Part shown: positions 6,297 to 8,658 of the stretch, in pieces
Position numbering within the stretch: position 1 is the first letter of the stretch
Layout of the letters: each line of letters opens with the position of its first letter
DNA from: Phycisphaerae bacterium
Lineage (GTDB): Bacteria; Planctomycetota; Phycisphaerae; Sedimentisphaerales; Anaerohalosphaeraceae
Length of the DNA stretch: 8,658 nucleotides
Assembly (NCBI GenBank): GCA_003567095.1
Contig: PXAQ01000052.1
Span: forward strand, 1-8,658
Reading direction: 5' to 3'
Made by a program: the position numbers and the translations under genes
Notes under the pieces: model-generated
The model's input: only the letters and a program-made list of their open reading frames with translations
Told to the model about the DNA's origin: nothing
Databases searched by the model: none

Positions 6297-7121
6297 TCAA
6301 TCGTGTGCAATATAATATTGCATCGCCTCGGGCAGGACTTCTTTGATGTAGGCGATTCGGGTGTCATCGGCCGGGTGCGTGCTGAGCAGCTCCGGCGGAC
6401 GCGGCCCTTCCTGGGCGGCGGCCATGCGCTGCCAGAAGTCCACCGCCGCATGCGGGTCATAGCCGGCCATCGCCATAAAGATCATTCCCAGCCGGTCGGC
6501 TTCCCGCTCGTGCAGCCGACTGTATGGCAGCAGCACCCCGATTTGCGCGCCCAGCCCGTAGGACTGCATAAACAACTGCTGTGTCGCCTCGGGACGCTCC
6601 TGAACCGCGCGTGACAGGGCCATCCCGCCCAGCTCAAACAGCAGGCCCTGGCTCATTCGCTCGCTGCCGTGACGGGCCACCGCGTGGGCGATCTCGTGCC
6701 CCAGCACAACCGCCAGGCCTTCATCGTCCCGCGTGACGGGCAGGATACCGGTGTACACGACCACCTTGCCCCCGGGCATCACCCAGGCGTTAATCTGGTC
6801 GTCTTCGATGACGTTGAATTGCCATTGGAAGCCTTCGACCAGATCGTGTCTGCCCTGCTCGCGACTGTAGCGTTCAACCGCCTCGACCAGCCGATGGCCC
6901 ACACGCCGAACCGGTTCGACCTTGGCCGGGTCGGTGCTGACCGGGTGCTCTTCCAGAAAGGCGTCGTACTGTTCAAACGCCATGGCATGCACCATATCGT
7001 CGGATACAAGCATGACCTGCCTTCGGCCGGTAATGGCCACTTCCCCGCAGCCGGACATCATCGGCAAAAGCAGAGCCGCCAGAACAGTGACTAGTAAACT
7101 GTGTCGCATTAAGCCAGCCAT
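6297..7121 (-). CDS. M48-family zinc metalloprotease, lipoprotein
   Basis: The 274-aa product begins with a lipoprotein signal peptide, a hydrophobic run followed by MSGC with the lipid-bearing Cys25; Met at the -3 position of the lipobox is slightly unusual. After it come AITGRRQ (29-35), typical of periplasmic M48 peptidases, and QINAW (109-113). The zinc site is HEIAH (142-146) with Glu206 in the EREAD motif (206-210) as third ligand. STHP (247-250) is the conserved motif near the C-terminus. Relatives such as BepA and LoiP degrade or help fold misassembled envelope proteins, so an outer-membrane quality-control role is plausible. No TPR domain follows, so it is the short form. GGGAG ends 8 nt before the ATG at 7121. 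The gene lies 51 nt downstream of another lipoprotein gene on the same strand and is probably transcribed from the promoter at 7584-7612. Confidence 0.93.
   Translation of the reverse strand: MAGLMRHSLLVTVLAALLLPMMSGCGEVAITGRRQVMLVSDDMVHAMAFEQYDAFLEEHPVSTDPAKVEPVRRVGHRLVEAVERYSREQGRHDLVEGFQWQFNVIEDDQINAWVMPGGKVVVYTGILPVTRDDEGLAVVLGHEIAHAVARHGSERMSQGLLFELGGMALSRAVQERPEATQQLFMQSYGLGAQIGVLLPYSRLHEREADRLGMIFMAMAGYDPHAAVDFWQRMAAAQEGPRPPELLSTHPADDTRIAYIKEVLPEAMQYYIAHD
6306..6322. repeat. 17-bp perfect AT-rich palindrome at the 3' end of the M48 gene
   Basis: TGCAATAT (6306-6313) and ATATTGCA (6315-6322) are exact inverted copies around one central A. It lies within the last codons of the M48 protease gene (MQYYIA), about 37 bp from the convergent nitroreductase stop. 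It could help end transcripts from either side or bind a protein; it has no T-run, so it is not a standard terminator. Confidence 0.5.
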
Positions 7122-7172
7122 CGTGTTATCTCCCGTAATTTCGTGTCAGATGAAAGACGCTTCATAACCTGT

Positions 7173-7541
7173 TTAGCGATGGTATAAATCCGTGTCCGGT
7201 ACAAAATAGATCACGAATTCCCCTTCGGCCAAATTAATGTTAACCCGCTTGAATCCGTCCATCACCTCCTGGGTGGGGAAGAATTCAAAGGTTTGTCCGC
7301 GCCGCAGCGACTCGGTGCCCAGCAGTGTGCCGGTGCGATGCTCCACCAGATACACCACGCCGGCTTCCGGGGCGGTGTAGCTGATTTTGAACCCCCCGCC
7401 CACGCGATACTGCTCGCCGGGGATACCGGTTTGCCGGAACCGCTCGTCCGTCGGGCGCCCAACGGCGTTGCACCCGGACACATTCAGTAAAATAGCCGCC
7501 GCTGTTACGAGCAAACCAGACCACAACAATAAAGTTTTCAT
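7173..7541 (-). CDS. Small predicted lipoprotein of unknown function
   Basis: The 122-aa product has a clear lipoprotein signal peptide: MK, a hydrophobic core (TLLLWSGLLVTAAAILL) and the lipobox VSGC with Cys24. The mature domain is about 98 residues and contains alternating hydrophobic stretches (FKISYTAPEAGVVYLVE, TFEFFPT, VNINLAEGEFVIYFVP), which suggests a small beta-sandwich or beta-barrel-like fold. I do not recognise a named family. AAGGGG lies 7 nt before the ATG at 7541, a good ribosome binding site. It is the first gene of a probable two-gene operon with the M48 protease lipoprotein, and both are predicted to sit in the envelope, so it might be a substrate, adaptor or inhibitor of that protease. 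This link rests only on gene order. Confidence 0.8.
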   Translation of the reverse strand: MKTLLLWSGLLVTAAAILLNVSGCNAVGRPTDERFRQTGIPGEQYRVGGGFKISYTAPEAGVVYLVEHRTGTLLGTESLRRGQTFEFFPTQEVMDGFKRVNINLAEGEFVIYFVPDTDLYHR

Positions 7542-7583
7542 TTTCAGTCCCCTTAGACAAAAGTAACAGTCCGTTTGCAGTTC

Positions 7584-7612
7584 ACCATATCGCCGGCTTT
7601 GGAAAAAGTCAA
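7584..7612 (-). promoter_or_regulatory. Sigma-70-type promoter of the lipoprotein/M48 operon
   Basis: On the minus strand TTGACT (7612-7607) and TATGGT (7589-7584) are 17 nt apart, each differing from consensus at one position. The expected start near 7577 gives a leader of about 35 nt before the ATG at 7541. This is one of the best promoter matches in the window. Confidence 0.75.
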
Positions 7613-7693
7613 TAGCCCTTTTCGCAAGAGACTCCGGCGTTTTTTCGCGGTGAGGATGCCGAAAGTGTTTTTCAATTTTTTTTGCAATGGGGG

Positions 7694-7721
7694 TTGATTT
7701 TTTCGTGGAGCCGGTTATAGT
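7694..7721 (+). promoter_or_regulatory. tRNA-Gly promoter
   Basis: TTGATT (7694-7699) and TATAGT (7716-7721) are 16 nt apart. The expected start near 7728 is about 6 nt before the mature tRNA 5' end. T-tracts at 7668-7672 and 7676-7683 lie just upstream in the position of an UP element. Confidence 0.7.
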
Positions 7722-7733
7722 AGGTAGGATTAT

Positions 7734-7805
7734 GCGGGTGTAGCTCAGCGGTAGAGCGTCACGTTGCCAACGTGAATGTCGTCGGTTCGAATCCGATCAC
7801 CCGCT
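7734..7805 (+). tRNA. tRNA-Gly (anticodon GCC)
   Basis: The full cloverleaf can be drawn. The acceptor stem GCGGGTG pairs with CACCCGC, the D stem GCTC with GAGC, the anticodon stem TCACG with CGTGA, and the T stem GTCGG with CCGAT (one G-T pair). The anticodon loop TTGCCAA carries GCC, which reads GGC and GGT glycine codons. The T loop TTCGAAT is standard and the discriminator base is T7805. The 3' CCA is not encoded. The gene has its own promoter 13 bp upstream. Confidence 0.97.
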
Positions 7806-7865
7806 CTGGCGAGGGCGGCCAAAAAGGAATTCTTTGTCCGGTTTTGGGCGTCGTCGAGGGAAATA

Positions 7866-7914
7866 GCTTTAGCGAGGTATCGGCTCTGTGTAGTCTGGCG
7901 CAGGTCGCTTAAGC
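7866..7914 (+). other. Stem-loop in the tRNA-Gly/tig intergenic region
   Basis: GCTTTAGCG (7866-7874) pairs with CGCTTAAGC (7906-7914), 8 of 9 positions matching. Inside the loop CTGTG (7886-7890) pairs with CGCAG (7899-7903), one pair being T-G, around an 8-nt loop. Together they make a two-part stem-loop of about 49 nt. It may be part of a structured leader of tig or of a small RNA cotranscribed with the tRNA. I do not recognise a known RNA family. Confidence 0.35.
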
Positions 7915-7922
7915 GTGTGAAA

Positions 7923-7937
7923 AAGCCCTCAGGGCTT
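7923..7937 (+). other. Small hairpin in front of the tig terminator
   Basis: AAGCCC (7923-7928) and GGGCTT (7932-7937) form a perfect 6-bp stem with a TCA loop. It has no T-run and is 13 nt upstream of the terminator-like hairpin, so the two could form tandem structures on one RNA. Confidence 0.5.
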
Positions 7938-7950
7938 GATTGGATGCTTT

Positions 7951-7982
7951 CGGTCGGCGTTGAAGCCGACCGTTTTTGTTTT
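7951..7982 (+). terminator. Terminator-like hairpin between tRNA-Gly and tig
   Basis: CGGTCGGC (7951-7958) pairs perfectly with GCCGACCG (7965-7972) around a 6-nt loop and is followed by TTTTTGTTTT. This is a textbook intrinsic terminator. It lies 145 nt after the tRNA and only 36 nt before the tig start codon, so it either ends the tRNA transcript or acts as an attenuator in the tig leader. Confidence 0.85.
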
Positions 7983-8018
7983 GAATCTAAGCAGTCCTTT
8001 AATCTGGAGAATGAATCG

Positions 8019-8658
8019 ATGACCGACGAAAAGACCGACAATCCGCAGACGACAACGGATGAAGCCGTAAACGATGAGATCAAAAATCAGGTGACGGTAT
8101 CCGAGGCCGGGCCGTGTAAGAAGAAAATCGAAGTTGAGATTCCCGAGCAGAAAATTCGTGAACATCTCGACAAAAAGTATCAGGATCTTCGTAAAGAAGC
8201 CGTCCTTCCCGGTTTTCGCAAGGGCCGGGCGCCGTTGCGGCTGGTTGAAAAACGCTTCGGCACCGATATCTCCAACCAGGCCAAGCTGGAGTTGATTGTC
8301 GAGGCCTCCGAGGCGGCCATCAAAGACAATGAGCTGGACACGCTGGGCGAGCCGGACATCGACCACGAAAAAATCGACCTGCCCGAGTCCGGCCCGATGA
8401 CATTTGAATTTGAAGTCGAAGTCCGGCCTGACTTTGATCTGCCGGACCTGGAGGGCATCACGATCGAAAAACCGCCGGTAGAGGTCAGCGATGAGCAGGT
8501 CGAGCAGGAATTGCTTCAACTGCGAAACCGCTCGGGCGTCTGGACGCCGAAAGACAAGTCTCCCGAGCCGGGCGATCAGGTCATTGCCGATGTGGTGCTG
8601 GTCACCGAGGGACTGCCTGAACACGATAAACGCGACAACATCGAAATCACGGTCCGCC
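8019..8658 (+). CDS. tig: Trigger factor (ribosome-associated chaperone), partial at 3' end
   Basis: The first 213 residues are visible; the gene runs off the right edge. Trigger factor binds the ribosome exit tunnel and protects nascent chains. The signature GFRKGRAP, the ribosome-docking loop of the N-terminal domain, lies at residues 65-72, and the surrounding helices and EFEVEVRPDFDLPDLEGI (about 128-145) match the N-terminal domain and its link to the PPIase-like domain, which starts near PGDQVIADVVLV. The loop is about 20 residues later than in E. coli because of an acidic, Thr/Asp/Glu-rich N-terminal extension (residues 1-22). I chose the ATG at 8019 because GGAG (8006-8009) lies 9 nt upstream; an in-frame ATG at 7944 would add 25 codons running through the terminator hairpin. 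No good promoter is visible between that hairpin and the start, so the transcript probably begins upstream of the hairpin. Confidence 0.95.
   Translation, partial: MTDEKTDNPQTTTDEAVNDEIKNQVTVSEAGPCKKKIEVEIPEQKIREHLDKKYQDLRKEAVLPGFRKGRAPLRLVEKRFGTDISNQAKLELIVEASEAAIKDNELDTLGEPDIDHEKIDLPESGPMTFEFEVEVRPDFDLPDLEGITIEKPPVEVSDEQVEQELLQLRNRSGVWTPKDKSPEPGDQVIADVVLVTEGLPEHDKRDNIEITVR

Noticed and set aside
7734..7805. tRNA-Gly as an integration site
   Set aside because: No direct repeat of the tRNA 3' end, integrase or phage-like gene is present in the window.
7745..8083. Minus-strand ORF of 112 aa containing GDRIRTDDIHVGNVTLYR
   Set aside because: Its C-terminal part is the antisense translation of tRNA-Gly, a well-known false protein, and the rest covers the terminator and the start of tig.
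7929..8624. 231-aa minus-strand ORF opposite tig
   Set aside because: The plus-strand frame encodes an unmistakable trigger factor N-terminal domain, so this is a shadow.
1..8658. CRISPR array, toxin-antitoxin pair, retron or other defence system
   Set aside because: No regularly spaced repeats, no small paired genes, no reverse transcriptase or nuclease other than the transposase remnant were seen.

Overview
The window reads as ordinary chromosome of a GC-rich, Gram-negative-type bacterium, most likely a planctomycete of the Phycisphaerae type. Three things point that way: a secreted protein with a C-terminal PTPGS sorting tail, a trigger factor with an acidic N-terminal extension, and two lipoproteins with clear lipoboxes. 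The taxonomic placement is an inference from protein style, not a measured result.

Layout. Positions 1-499 (minus) hold the middle of an ISKra4-type transposase that has lost its N-terminus and runs off the left edge. It abuts, in the same frame, the stop codon of an AEC-family permease (500-1435, minus). A 270-bp divergent intergenic region leads to a PEP-CTERM-like secreted protein (1706-2383, plus), closed by a long terminator hairpin. A consensus-like promoter with nested inverted repeats precedes a divergent small kinase-fold protein (2552-3367, plus). Convergent to it is a CPBP intramembrane protease (3473-4342, minus). That gene shares a 95-bp divergent control region with murA (4438-5709, plus), which is followed 20 nt later by a nitroreductase (5730-6269, plus). 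Convergent again is a two-gene lipoprotein operon: a small unknown lipoprotein (7173-7541, minus) followed by an M48 metalloprotease lipoprotein (6297-7121, minus), driven by a good sigma-70-type promoter. Finally tRNA-Gly(GCC) (7734-7805, plus) is followed by a structured leader with tandem hairpins, then the trigger factor gene tig (8019 to the right edge).

Functionally the window is mostly envelope and protein-quality biology: peptidoglycan precursor synthesis (MurA), periplasmic and membrane proteolysis (M48, CPBP), a surface-sorted protein, a permease and a nascent-chain chaperone. Several promoters fit the TTGnnn-16/17/18-TATnnT pattern, so housekeeping expression is readable from sequence.

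I did not find a clear new multi-gene system. The points most worth a second look are the transposase/permease junction, the unusual catalytic loop of the kinase-like protein, the nested repeats at its promoter, and the structured RNA-like region plus terminator just upstream of tig.
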